Below are positions 41,339 through 50,219 of a DNA stretch of 64,000 bases, piece after piece. Made by a program: the position numbers and the translations under genes. Position 1 is the stretch's first letter. The number at the start of each line of letters is the position of its first letter. The stretch is from Leishmania mexicana MHOM/GT/2001/U1103. Its lineage: Eukaryota; Euglenozoa; Kinetoplastea; Trypanosomatida; Trypanosomatidae. The notes under the pieces were generated by a model. The model worked only from the letters and a program-made list of their open reading frames with translations, did not search any database and was not told the origin of the DNA. The DNA lies in NCBI RefSeq assembly GCF_000234665.1, contig NC_018336.1, forward strand, positions 413,069 through 477,068, written 5' to 3'.

Positions 41339-42360
41339 CGTTTCGGCATGTGGCGCGGCGAGCAGCCGGCGCACACAAGGAGAGCGAAACGGGAGAGCCT
41401 CAGACGGATGCAGGATGCAGCGGCATATGTGTGAGTGGCGCGCGCAGGTGGACCGATCCGGCCCCTTTTCTCTTCTCATGCACCCCGTTCGCTTCGCTGC
41501 TGGACACCCTTAGAGGCAGATAGATGGTGTGCCTCTGCGAGGGGGCGGAGGCGGGCAGTGGACCCCGTGCGTCTCCCCCTCCTCCCGTCTTCTCCCTCCC
41601 CCTTGTGTACGTTTTCTCTATTGTTATCCACCCGTCCCACCCCCTCGCCCTCCGCGTGTCGTGCACATAGGACTCTGTGTGTGTGCGTATGTGTGTGACA
41701 ATGAATAGTCGCGGACGCGGCGTAGCGCAGCCGAAGTGTTCTGCATATGCGTAGGTGCTGTGCCGCTTTGGTGCACAGTTCGACTCCACGCATGGCCATG
41801 GGCGGGACGCCCGAGAAACGGGCTCACGCCGTGGGGGGAAGCATGTGTCCCTTTCCAGCACCTCCCTATGGTCCTTCTCCTCCCTACCGTATCTATCCGC
41901 TTTCCAATGTCTAATACACGCCGGCGTGTTGCTCTGTCTTCCTTCTGGACGGTGGGGTACTGTCTGCGGGCGGCATGCGGTGGCATACGTGAGTGCGTCC
42001 CCTGTCAGTGCGACTGCTGCTGTTGAGGGCCGCAAGTCCACTGGCGTGAGGCACAACGCAGCCCCCATCCCATCTGGCATGCAAACGAAAAGAAGCGCCG
42101 ACCTGACAAAGTGCGCTGTGTAGATTTCCCCCACGCACCCCATCTGACATTACGCGCACACACGCGCGGCTGCACCGCATAGGTATAGATCTGCTCAGTT
42201 TTGTCTACACACAGACACACATACACCGCTTATCATAGACGTTGATAGAAGCATCGAGTCTCTCCCGTTCCCTCCTCCCTCCCCACATCCAGGACACGTA
42301 GAAGGAATCACAAAAAAACAGAGAGACACGTACACATACGCGCCCACTCACCAATAGACA
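41339..42360. other. Intergenic region between the two WD40 paralogues
   Basis: No gene is supported and I see no obvious sequence shared with the coding parts of the duplicated pair. The leader of the next gene ends in an A/CA-rich stretch directly before the ATG at 42361. Confidence 0.55.
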
Positions 42361-44991
42361 ATGCCCTCGCAGCGGCAGCACTCGGTAGCCTCCGAGCTGC
42401 TCGTGAGCGACCGCGTCCTCGTTGTTCCAGCGCCGCCCCTGTTCATTGCCACCGTCGGCGATGTGGTGTGGATCACCTTTTCAGACGGAGAAGTCGAGGT
42501 GCGCAACACGCGTACCGGTGAAGTGGTGCGCCGCTTTGAGCCGGCCGTGTCCGCAGTGCCCACATCGGGCCCCACGGACTCGGCTACCGTCGGCGTCGGC
42601 GGTGCAACCGGCATGTCCGCGCCACTGAAGTGGGACAGCAACAAGGGTACCGCGAGCGCGCTCACCGTCCACAGCGTCGCCGTTGTTCGCACACTTCTCG
42701 CGGTGCCGACGGCAGACGGCGAAACGCACGTGTGGATGGGCCTGTCCAACGGCTGCATTGAGGTACATGAGGGCGACACGTTTCCTAGCAGCAGTGGCGA
42801 GGCCTCCGTCAACGCGTCGAATCGCCCTTCCACAGGCAGCCTAATCGCTCTGCTTCGCAAGCATACAGCAGCCGTGACGAGCCTGGCGGAGTTCGGCGGC
42901 TACGTCTACTCGGGCAGCGAAGACCACCAGATTCTGCAGTGGCGGGCGTGCCAATACATGTACGCCCGTTTCTTCAGAAGCCACTGCCCGCATGATGGAC
43001 CGGTGCGCTGCTTGTACGCCGAGGGCAACGCACTTGTCTCCGGATCTGACGACTGCACGGTGAAGGTGTGGGACATCGGCGATGGCAACATGCGACTGAC
43101 AGGGTACTTCCACTCGCAAAGCGGTGGGGTGCTGGCGCTGTGCCGTGTTGGGGAGCTCATGTGGTCTGGAGACGCCTCTGGGCAGGTGGTGCGGTGGCAC
43201 CTTCGCACCTGCGAGGCAGTCGGCATCCACGCCCCGCACAGTGGCCGCGTGCTGTCGCTCTGCCGCGTTGGACATCGGGTCTACTCCGGCTCCTCGGATG
43301 GCACCATGGGCATTTTCGATGCTGCGAGTGGGCAGCTGCTACAGCGCATCACGGATCAGGCACTCGGCTGGGTGACCGCAGTCGAGTGCCCTGCCAAACT
43401 GTCCCGCTTCGTGGTGTGGTCTTGCAGCGCTGACGGGGCGGTGCGGTGCTGGTACCAGGACGAGTACGCGAGCATGTCAGCAGACGAAGCGCGCTTCGAC
43501 GATGGCTCGTGGTACGACTCAGGCTCCACCCCATACCGTGAGTTCCGCGCCGCTGCCGGGCAGCGCACGCAGCGGCTGAAGCAGCAACTCGAAGTCATCG
43601 AGCATCGCGACAGCCAAGCCATGGCGCTGCTGCGCCACTGCAGCACGGTTTTCGGTGGCAGTGTCTCGGAGCGCGGGATGCAGCAGCAGCGGCTGCAGGA
43701 CCAGTTCGCCCAGCTAGAAGAACAGTGCCGCGTCGCGGAGGAGCATCTGGCAACAAAACGCAGCAAGATAGCTCAGATGGATCGCGATATTGCCGCGGCG
43801 CTGGCGCTGCTTCAAAACACGCGATGTGAACTGAATCTACTCATTCCTGGCGAAGCGGAGCGAGTTCTGTCCAGCATGCCGGCGGTGACCACAGAGGATC
43901 TCGTCGCCTACACGCCAACGCCAGCGTTGGCGTTGCTCGGCACGAGCGCTGCCGCACCGCCTATCAACACAACCACCACTGTTGCACTTGCACCGGTTGC
44001 TCCGCCACCTCCCTCGTCATTGAGTCGCCCCCTGCCACCCCCCATGGTGACAGTACCGGGATCTGCAGCGGCAGCATCCGCATTACCGCTGCCGCCGGCA
44101 GCCACCACATCAACCTTAGGTGTGGGCGGACCGCTGACAAGCGTACCACTACCTCTCCCACCGCCCGTGACCGTGGTACCGCGGCCGGGAAGCGACGGAA
44201 TCGCTGTACCAGCCCCGGGAAGTAGCATTTCGCTACAGCAGCATCTCTCAGTGCCTACAGCCGGTGCGTCTGTGCCAGCATTGACTGCAGGTATAGCTCC
44301 AGCCGTCAGCGCTGCGGGTGCGGGTGTGGGTGCTGCAGGTGTGGGTGTGGGTGTGGGTGCTGCGGGTGCGGGTGTGGGTATCGGTGCTGCGGGTGCGGGT
44401 GTGGGTGTGGGTGTGGGTGCTGCGGGTGCGGGTGCGGGTGTGGGTGCTGCGGGTGCGGGTGCGGGTGTGGGTGTGGGTGCTGCAGGTGCGGGTGTGGGTG
44501 TGGGTGCTGCAGGTGCGGGTGTGGGTGTGGGTGCTGCGGGTGCGGGTGTGGGTGTGGGTGCTGCAGGTGCGGGTGTGGGTGCTGCAGGTGCGGGTGTGGG
44601 CGGTGCTGCCGGCTCTATTGGGACAGGCAGGGTACCTGCAGGAGTTGGCGCGGATGCCGCCGCAGCCGAAAAGAGCGCTGGCGCGGCCCCATATCCAGAC
44701 GACGGCTTTAGATGGACGAACCCGCACGTCGGCAATTACATCCAGCGCCGCTACTACGGTGCCTCGCCGAGTCTGCGCACGACAGATTTAATGAAGTCGG
44801 AGCGGCGCCGTGGGCGTCTGCCGCGGGTGAAGGTTGAGGCGCTGCAGCGAAACCGCTCTCGCTCCCGGTCACCGCCAACCGCGCTCGAGGCGAAATCCCG
44901 CTCCACCAGTGTCAAGGCGAAGCGAGCGACAACAACCACGGAAACGGCAACAACTGTGGTAAAGACGAGCTCAACAAAGGCGGCTGTTTGA
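42361..44991 (+). CDS. WD40 / coiled-coil / polyproline protein B with Gly-Val-Ala repeats
   Basis: An 876-residue paralogue of the upstream gene. The propeller occupies about residues 18-395, with blades matching protein A almost word for word (VRCLYAEGNALVSGSDDCTVKVWD, ELMWSGDASGQVVRW, VYSGSSDGTMGIFD, VWSCSADGAVRCW). A coiled coil follows at about 400-500, a proline-rich segment at about 520-640, then a Gly/Ala/Val repeat at about 643-750. The C-terminus returns to an ordered motif, HVGNYIQRRYYGASPSL (residues 789-805), then a basic Arg/Ser-rich tail. The same motif ends the protein of the next gene. Compared with A, the propeller has extra loops near residues 60-90 and 140-160. The function is unknown; a cytoskeletal or RNP scaffold is plausible. 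The start is the first ATG of the frame. Confidence 0.88.
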   Translation: MPSQRQHSVASELLVSDRVLVVPAPPLFIATVGDVVWITFSDGEVEVRNTRTGEVVRRFEPAVSAVPTSGPTDSATVGVGGATGMSAPLKWDSNKGTASALTVHSVAVVRTLLAVPTADGETHVWMGLSNGCIEVHEGDTFPSSSGEASVNASNRPSTGSLIALLRKHTAAVTSLAEFGGYVYSGSEDHQILQWRACQYMYARFFRSHCPHDGPVRCLYAEGNALVSGSDDCTVKVWDIGDGNMRLTGYFHSQSGGVLALCRVGELMWSGDASGQVVRWHLRTCEAVGIHAPHSGRVLSLCRVGHRVYSGSSDGTMGIFDAASGQLLQRITDQALGWVTAVECPAKLSRFVVWSCSADGAVRCWYQDEYASMSADEARFDDGSWYDSGSTPYREFRAAAGQRTQRLKQQLEVIEHRDSQAMALLRHCSTVFGGSVSERGMQQQRLQDQFAQLEEQCRVAEEHLATKRSKIAQMDRDIAAALALLQNTRCELNLLIPGEAERVLSSMPAVTTEDLVAYTPTPALALLGTSAAAPPINTTTTVALAPVAPPPPSSLSRPLPPPMVTVPGSAAAASALPLPPAATTSTLGVGGPLTSVPLPLPPPVTVVPRPGSDGIAVPAPGSSISLQQHLSVPTAGASVPALTAGIAPAVSAAGAGVGAAGVGVGVGAAGAGVGIGAAGAGVGVGVGAAGAGAGVGAAGAGAGVGVGAAGAGVGVGAAGAGVGVGAAGAGVGVGAAGAGVGAAGAGVGGAAGSIGTGRVPAGVGADAAAAEKSAGAAPYPDDGFRWTNPHVGNYIQRRYYGASPSLRTTDLMKSERRRGRLPRVKVEALQRNRSRSRSPPTALEAKSRSTSVKAKRATTTTETATTVVKTSSTKAAV
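44310..44600 (+). repeat. In-frame GC-rich minisatellite encoding Gly-Ala-Gly-Val repeats
   Basis: Units of GGTGTGGGTGC(T/G)GC(A/G)GGTGC type are repeated about fifteen times in variable order, always in multiples of three, encoding (GAGVGVGAA)n. The antisense frame is also open (Pro/Ala/Thr) only because of the repeat. The DNA is G-rich on the + strand (GGGTG runs) and may form G-quadruplex structures. Confidence 0.9.
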
Positions 44992-45829
44992 CCCCGTCTG
45001 CTCTTGGCCAATAGAGAGACGCTAGATGCAAGTAGGGTACGGTCCTGCCGGCACACACGGCCGACGCCCCCCCACTCTCTCTCCTTCTTACCGCCACCAC
45101 CACTTCCTCTGCCCCACCTGTCGCATGCAGAGAGGGCGTGCGGGCTTGTGGACCGCATAGGAACGGGAACTGGCATATACAAGGTGCTGCATCCGACGGT
45201 AATGCTGTGGTGTTGCCCCTCTTTTTACTTTGCGACACCTATTAGGTGTGCCGCCCTGGCGCGTGCTCCGCACAAAATTCAGTAAAAGGAACGAAAAGTA
45301 GTGAACCGCTGTCTCTGGACGGACAAGGCAGTGGCTGTGGCCGCCTTCTCTGTCTCTCACACCCCTTTGGGGGAGGGGCTGCATGAGTTCACCGAGGGGT
45401 GACCATGGGACCTCGGGCGTTACCCCATTAAAGGACATTTTGCCGCGCGCACGCAAAAGGAGCGCGTGCGTGTGTCTTCCAAAGGAGGCCATCGAAGTGC
45501 CGACAGAGAGGCGCACAAGCGCAATGCAGAAGAATTCAGTGTGATTCACGGCCACATCAGCGCTCACTCTCCACTTTGCTGTCTCTGCGAAATGGCTTGC
45601 ACACTCACTTGTCGAAACCCCCTCCTCCTTCACGCGCTTTGCCTGTGGGCGCTGCTCGCTTCTCGGCTCACGTGCACACGAGTAGCTACAGTTGTACGAG
45701 AGGGTGGAGAGAAGGGAAAGCGCGCTCGAGATACTGTGCGTTTTTGTTTTTGTTTTCTCTTCGCTCTTCCCTCCTGCCTCTTTAGCCGAGCAGGCGACGC
45801 CTCTTCTCTGTCACCTAACGGAATCACTC
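44992..45829. other. Intergenic / UTR region
   Basis: Mixed sequence with no supported gene. It ends in a strong polypyrimidine tract (45741-45783) before the next CDS. Confidence 0.6.
45741..45785 (+). promoter_or_regulatory. Predicted polypyrimidine tract and spliced-leader acceptor
   Basis: About 43 almost uninterrupted pyrimidines with T-runs end at the first AG, 45784-45785, 45 bases before the ATG at 45830 with no ATG between. It is the clearest such signal in the window, and it supports starting the CDS at 45830 rather than in the frame that is open upstream. Confidence 0.7.
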
Positions 45830-47020
45830 ATGAACACCTTCGTGCCGCCGCCGCCACCGGCAGGCGTCGTGGTACCCCCGCCTCCTCCAGTGATAATCCC
45901 GGTGCCGCCTGCCGCCGTACCAGCGAGTCCCAGTGCTGCAGCAAGTACTGAGGCGAACGTGGTAAAACCAGGTGGTGTGGCGCTTGACATGTCAAGCCAC
46001 TTCGGGCCGCAAAAGAATGTCCCCAAGAAGTCGCTGCCGCCGTGGGAGCGGAAGAAACTCTCGGCGGCTCTCTCCGGCTCCTCACCCAGAGCGGACAACT
46101 CAACACCGCCTCCAGGGCCCGTCGACGCCACGTCTGGGCCGTTGCCGCCTGCAGCTGTCCCGCTCCCACAAACTGCGGTCAATGCGCCTGCGGTGGTGAC
46201 GCGCGAGTCGCTGTCCACCGCGTCGTTGACCGCTTCGCCTCAGCCCTGTGCGCCACCGTCATACACATCGGCCATGAGCGGCGCTGCCGTGGCCCATACC
46301 GGTGTCGCTTCGCCGCCGGTGGTCTCGGTACCACCACCGCCACCGCCGGTACACCTCGTAGTACAAACTGTCCCGTCGAGCGCGGCGACCACAGCAGCTC
46401 CGCCGCTGCCGCGGCCTACCCCAGACGCGCAGGCGCCTCTGCCAGCGCCGGCCTCCGCTACAACCGGTGCGTCGACACTGCCGCTTCCCTCACCAAGCGT
46501 GAATCAGTCCGCCACTGTGGCCGCGGCGGCGATACCGCAAGGAGCAGCGCAGCCAACTCTGTCGACCTCATCACCCGCCGCGATCGCAGCCACTGACCAC
46601 ATCGTGCAGGAAACGATGTGGGAGTTGCGGCCTTACCTGCTATCGCCCATGCTTACTGTGCTTGCGCCGCACGTCGTCTTTCAGGGTGACGAGCATCAGT
46701 GGGTAGTGCCGCCTCTGGGGCCGGTTCCTCCGAGCAAGCGAAAGAAGGCGCCCAGCGCGGCCGTCGTTTCTGCGGGTGGCTGGTACAACCGCTATGGCCT
46801 GCAGCCCTCCCCGTCCTTTGACGCCGCGCAGCACGACGGCAGCGAACCACTCGTCACCTACGCCGCCACTTCCGGCACGCGGCGGCAGTGGACGTCGAAC
46901 ACTGTTATCAACTCCGCCAAGGCCAAGAGCAACTGGCGCGAAACTTACTGGAAGCACGTTGACGTTCGTCGCTACGTCGCGCGGCGCTACTTTGGTGCCC
47001 CGCCACCGCTGGAGCAGTGA
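45830..47020 (+). CDS. Proline-rich protein sharing a C-terminal motif with its WD40 neighbour
   Basis: A 396-residue protein. It opens with polyproline (MNTFVPPPPPAGVVVPPPPP), then a small conserved-looking piece around SHFGPQKNVPKKSLPPWERKK (residues about 45-70, shortened here), followed by about 170 residues of Ala/Pro/Ser/Val-rich disorder. The last ~130 residues are ordered: WELRPYLLSPMLTVLAPHVVF, GGWYNRYGLQPSPSFD and a terminal HVDVRRYVARRYFGAPPPL (376-394). That tail matches the C-terminal motif of WD40 protein B encoded immediately upstream. There is no membrane or catalytic motif. The start at 45830 follows a textbook splice acceptor; the frame upstream of it is pyrimidine-derived. 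The function is unknown, and the neighbourhood suggests a shared assembly with the WD40 proteins, which is inference. Confidence 0.82.
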   Translation: MNTFVPPPPPAGVVVPPPPPVIIPVPPAAVPASPSAAASTEANVVKPGGVALDMSSHFGPQKNVPKKSLPPWERKKLSAALSGSSPRADNSTPPPGPVDATSGPLPPAAVPLPQTAVNAPAVVTRESLSTASLTASPQPCAPPSYTSAMSGAAVAHTGVASPPVVSVPPPPPPVHLVVQTVPSSAATTAAPPLPRPTPDAQAPLPAPASATTGASTLPLPSPSVNQSATVAAAAIPQGAAQPTLSTSSPAAIAATDHIVQETMWELRPYLLSPMLTVLAPHVVFQGDEHQWVVPPLGPVPPSKRKKAPSAAVVSAGGWYNRYGLQPSPSFDAAQHDGSEPLVTYAATSGTRRQWTSNTVINSAKAKSNWRETYWKHVDVRRYVARRYFGAPPPLEQ

Positions 47021-48089
47021 GAAAGCGGGAGCACGTCCAACAATGTATCTCGAAGTCGCTTGTGTGGGAAGGGAGGCGAAGAGGCACGATAGATGTGCCA
47101 CCGCTGCTCTCCACCTTGCATTCAAAGTGGTTTCTCCTTCTTGTGCGTTATCCTTGCTTAGATGGGTACTTTACGAGCTAGATGGAAGACCTGTGCAGCG
47201 AGAGATGCACGCATACGTCACTCCGTAAAGCGAAACGCGAGAGAGAGAGTGTACAGTCGGCGCTACAACGGTTGCCTTGAGGCCACGGAGAGAGCGAGAG
47301 GGGCAGCAGCACCAGCAGCGCGTCCTCGGAGCGGAAGCGATGGAATGCGAGGATGTGCTATTCCTTCCACCCTGTCCGTCGCTCTCCCTAGTGTACCTTG
47401 AAACCGCGGTCACCTCAACTGACCTCTCCCTGGTAAAACATGCGATCTGTTCGGTGCAGCGGCAACCCCCTTCTTTGGATCGACAGCGTGCCGGCAAGTA
47501 TTATCCTGCTCTCCTATTTTCTTTGTGGGGGAGGGACATTAAAACTGCACCACCTCGCGCGTATCACACATCCCATCCCCTCCCTCGCCCCCCCCCTCGT
47601 CCTGCCTACGTCTGCCTCGCCAGCCTCAAGATTGGCAGTCATTGAAGTCAAAAAATAAAAGAGGAAGAGCAGTAGCACAGAGAGAGGGTGCCGTCGTCCT
47701 CTGCTGCTGCTCTCCTCTCCATTCATGCAACTGCACCGCACATATAGATCGCTCTCCTCTTGCACCTTCACCACTTTCACTTCCCCACCACTAAAGCACA
47801 CACACACACACACAAGCACACACGCCTTTGCCGTTGCGGACGTAATACAAATCGTGTGCACAACACGACGGCGCTTCAACTGGCAAACGGCCGCAGACGT
47901 GCGCACGTGCATAACACTTCCGGTCTTCTATTCTCCTTGTTCTCCACCCACCCACCCGCCCCTCAATCAACACGACTGGGCAGCACAGCACACAGAGAGC
48001 AGGGTCAGCAAAAGTCGAAGAGGAACGGCGGCGTGATTGTCTCCCTCACTTTTACCCTTCGTTCAACCAGTTGTGCTGCTGCAGCAACC
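47021..48089. other. Intergenic / UTR region
   Basis: No gene is supported. (CA)n lies at about 47801-47823 and a C-rich run near 47588-47597. The next CDS frame is open upstream to 47760 through CA- and CT-rich leader. Confidence 0.6.
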
Positions 48090-49085
48090 ATGAGAGCGAC
48101 ACGTTCCGTGCGCGCAGTTCACGCGTTCGTGCGGATGCCGCATCACCGCAGTGTGCCGCCAACGGGTCCGAGTGGCATCATCGTGAACCGTGATGTGCTG
48201 TTCCGCCAGTTCCGTGACTTCTACAGAACTCTTCAGCACTCCACACTGGTGGATAAGGTGCACCTCATGGCCGAGCGCCCAGGCGTGGAGTCGCTTCGGG
48301 TGGCTGATCAGATGGCCTCCCTCGGACCCGTTCTCTTGGGAATGCCGCTCACTGGTATGGAGCACCGCTCGTCAGAGTTCCTGGAAACGATGCGCTACGT
48401 TCGCGGGGCCGGCGGACCGACCACCGTGTCGGCGTACCTGCAAGATAACGACGCGTGTCGATGCCACAGTGGCGATATCGTGTGCCTGCCGCAAGGGATA
48501 GCGGTGGGCCACGGGCCGCGCACGAACGCGGCAGCGCATCAGGTATTGCGTGAATTGTTTGGCAGCGGGGAGGCGGCTGACGGAGGCATCGACGGCGGCG
48601 ACGGCCCGGCTGTCACGAGCCCCGGCCGCACCAGCAAGTTTGAGGTGGTGACGCTGGAGCAAGAAGGCGATGCGCCACCGCTTGGGGATTACTTCGGGTT
48701 TGCCGGCAACAACATACTGCTGGTGTGGAAAGATGAGCACGGGCTTTTGGCGGTGGATCAGCTGCAACAGCAACTTACGCAGTCGGAGCTGCAGTTGCAA
48801 GTAGTGTATCTCGAACCTGGGTGCCACTTTTTCACCTTTTATGGCGTCGACTACACCCCCGACGTACTCGTGCAGAAGGGTTTCGAACGCTCGATGGACA
48901 CCATAGCCGCGGCAGGCTTGAACCCCATCGCCGTGCAGTGGTCGGAGATGGATAAACTCGGAATCTCGATGCGGTCGGCTGTGCTGCCGCTGAAGTTCCT
49001 CCAGAGCCCGTCGTCGACGGGTGGCCTCCTGCAGCGCAGTCGCAACCGTGGTAACCGCTGGACAGCCAGTCAGATTACGTCGTAG
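48090..49085 (+). CDS. Pentein-fold (DDAH-like) protein lacking catalytic residues, probably mitochondrial
   Basis: A 331-residue protein. Residues 1-25 are Arg/His/Val-rich without acidic residues, suggesting a mitochondrial presequence. The body resembles dimethylarginine dimethylaminohydrolase and related penteins. HSGDIVCLPQGIAVGHGPRTN (126-146) lines up with the GGDVL...VGLS.RTN substrate-loop region of DDAH, and WSEMDKL (284-290) with its C-terminal MSELEKV. At the two catalytic positions the family residues are absent. The histidine of the LHLKS segment is replaced in VYLEPGCH (Tyr240 or shifted), and no cysteine occurs after residue 245 where DDAH has its nucleophile (SMRSAVLPL instead of a TCCS-type end). 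If the fold call is right, this is a pseudoenzyme. The start is the first ATG after a T- and GCAGC-rich leader and preserves the presequence. Confidence 0.6.
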   Translation: MRATRSVRAVHAFVRMPHHRSVPPTGPSGIIVNRDVLFRQFRDFYRTLQHSTLVDKVHLMAERPGVESLRVADQMASLGPVLLGMPLTGMEHRSSEFLETMRYVRGAGGPTTVSAYLQDNDACRCHSGDIVCLPQGIAVGHGPRTNAAAHQVLRELFGSGEAADGGIDGGDGPAVTSPGRTSKFEVVTLEQEGDAPPLGDYFGFAGNNILLVWKDEHGLLAVDQLQQQLTQSELQLQVVYLEPGCHFFTFYGVDYTPDVLVQKGFERSMDTIAAAGLNPIAVQWSEMDKLGISMRSAVLPLKFLQSPSSTGGLLQRSRNRGNRWTASQITS

Positions 49086-50219
49086 ACATAGAAGGACACA
49101 AGAGAGGCGGCGAGTGCGAGGAGACACTCCAGAATGTGTTCACTGTGCATGCCTGTGCAGCTGCGGTGTGCGTGGGGTTGATGAACGCGTGGGTTCGTTG
49201 TCCTCTTGGCTTGCCACCCCGGCGCTGTTGATGATGTGCACTCGCCCTGGAGTGAGCGTCGCTTAGGATTGTTGTTGTTCCCTCACAAACGAGCTCGAGA
49301 CGATTCAACTGTTAATAGTGCCACTCCGACACGCACGCACAGACCACAATAACCTCTCTTACGCTCCGGCCTTTCACGGGTTGTGCAATGTGTCTTGCCC
49401 CCCCCCACACGACGACCACCCAGGTGACGTCTCTCTCTCTTACGCTTTGTTGAGGAACGCCGCCTGGTGTCTGCGTGAGCAGCTGGAGGACACGCGGAAG
49501 AGAGGGGGGTGACCCTCTGCTTTCTGCTCCTCTGCGAAACCTCCACGCTGTCCGCAAGTGCATCTTCACCACTGCAGTGGCACGGTCTTGCCACACACAC
49601 ACAAGCACACACCTTTTCACGTGCGTGCGCGACTCTCCCTTTCTCTCCTCCTCCTCTCGCGGTCTCGCCTTACAGCGAGCCGCTCACGGTCACACGCACG
49701 CACCGACTCCGTCATCAGCTGTCCCCTCACCTTTGTGAGGGCAGAAAAGAAAACGGCAAGGCAGTGGAAGTAGCTCTCTTCTCCGGTGCACACATCCCTG
49801 TGTCTTGCCCTTGCCCTTCACCCTTTCGTTCCCGCTCGCACCGTCTTTTGGCCCCGCTTTCGTGACCCCCCCCACTCGCTTTTAGGGAGACGCACGCCTC
49901 TGGCACCGTTGGCCCCTTCTCTCTCCTCCTGCCTCTCCCGTTTGCCGTGTGCGCGCACGTGCGTGTCTGTGCGTGCGCCAGTCCGGTGACGCGCTCCATT
50001 CGCCTTCGTTTGTTTTTGTGTGTCCACCTCGGCTTGTATTCCTTTCACGCCATCAGCGCAACTCTGTATTCCGTTTTCGTTCTTACATCCCATTCCTATG
50101 GTCCCTCCTCCCTCCCTCGGCCTATTCGCCTCACCAACACACACGCACGCCTGCGCTCTCGCAGGCACAGTGCACTAGTTAGAGGTGTATCCTCCACTCC
50201 GGTGGCTTAAGCCGGCTCC
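49086..50219. other. Intergenic / UTR region
   Basis: CT-, CA- and GT-rich sequence with no supported gene. Confidence 0.6.

Noticed and set aside
43908..44735. 275-codon antisense frame rich in Pro, Ala and Thr
   Set aside because: It exists only because the GAGVGV-coding minisatellite and the proline-rich segment are open on both strands; the + strand gene continues through it.
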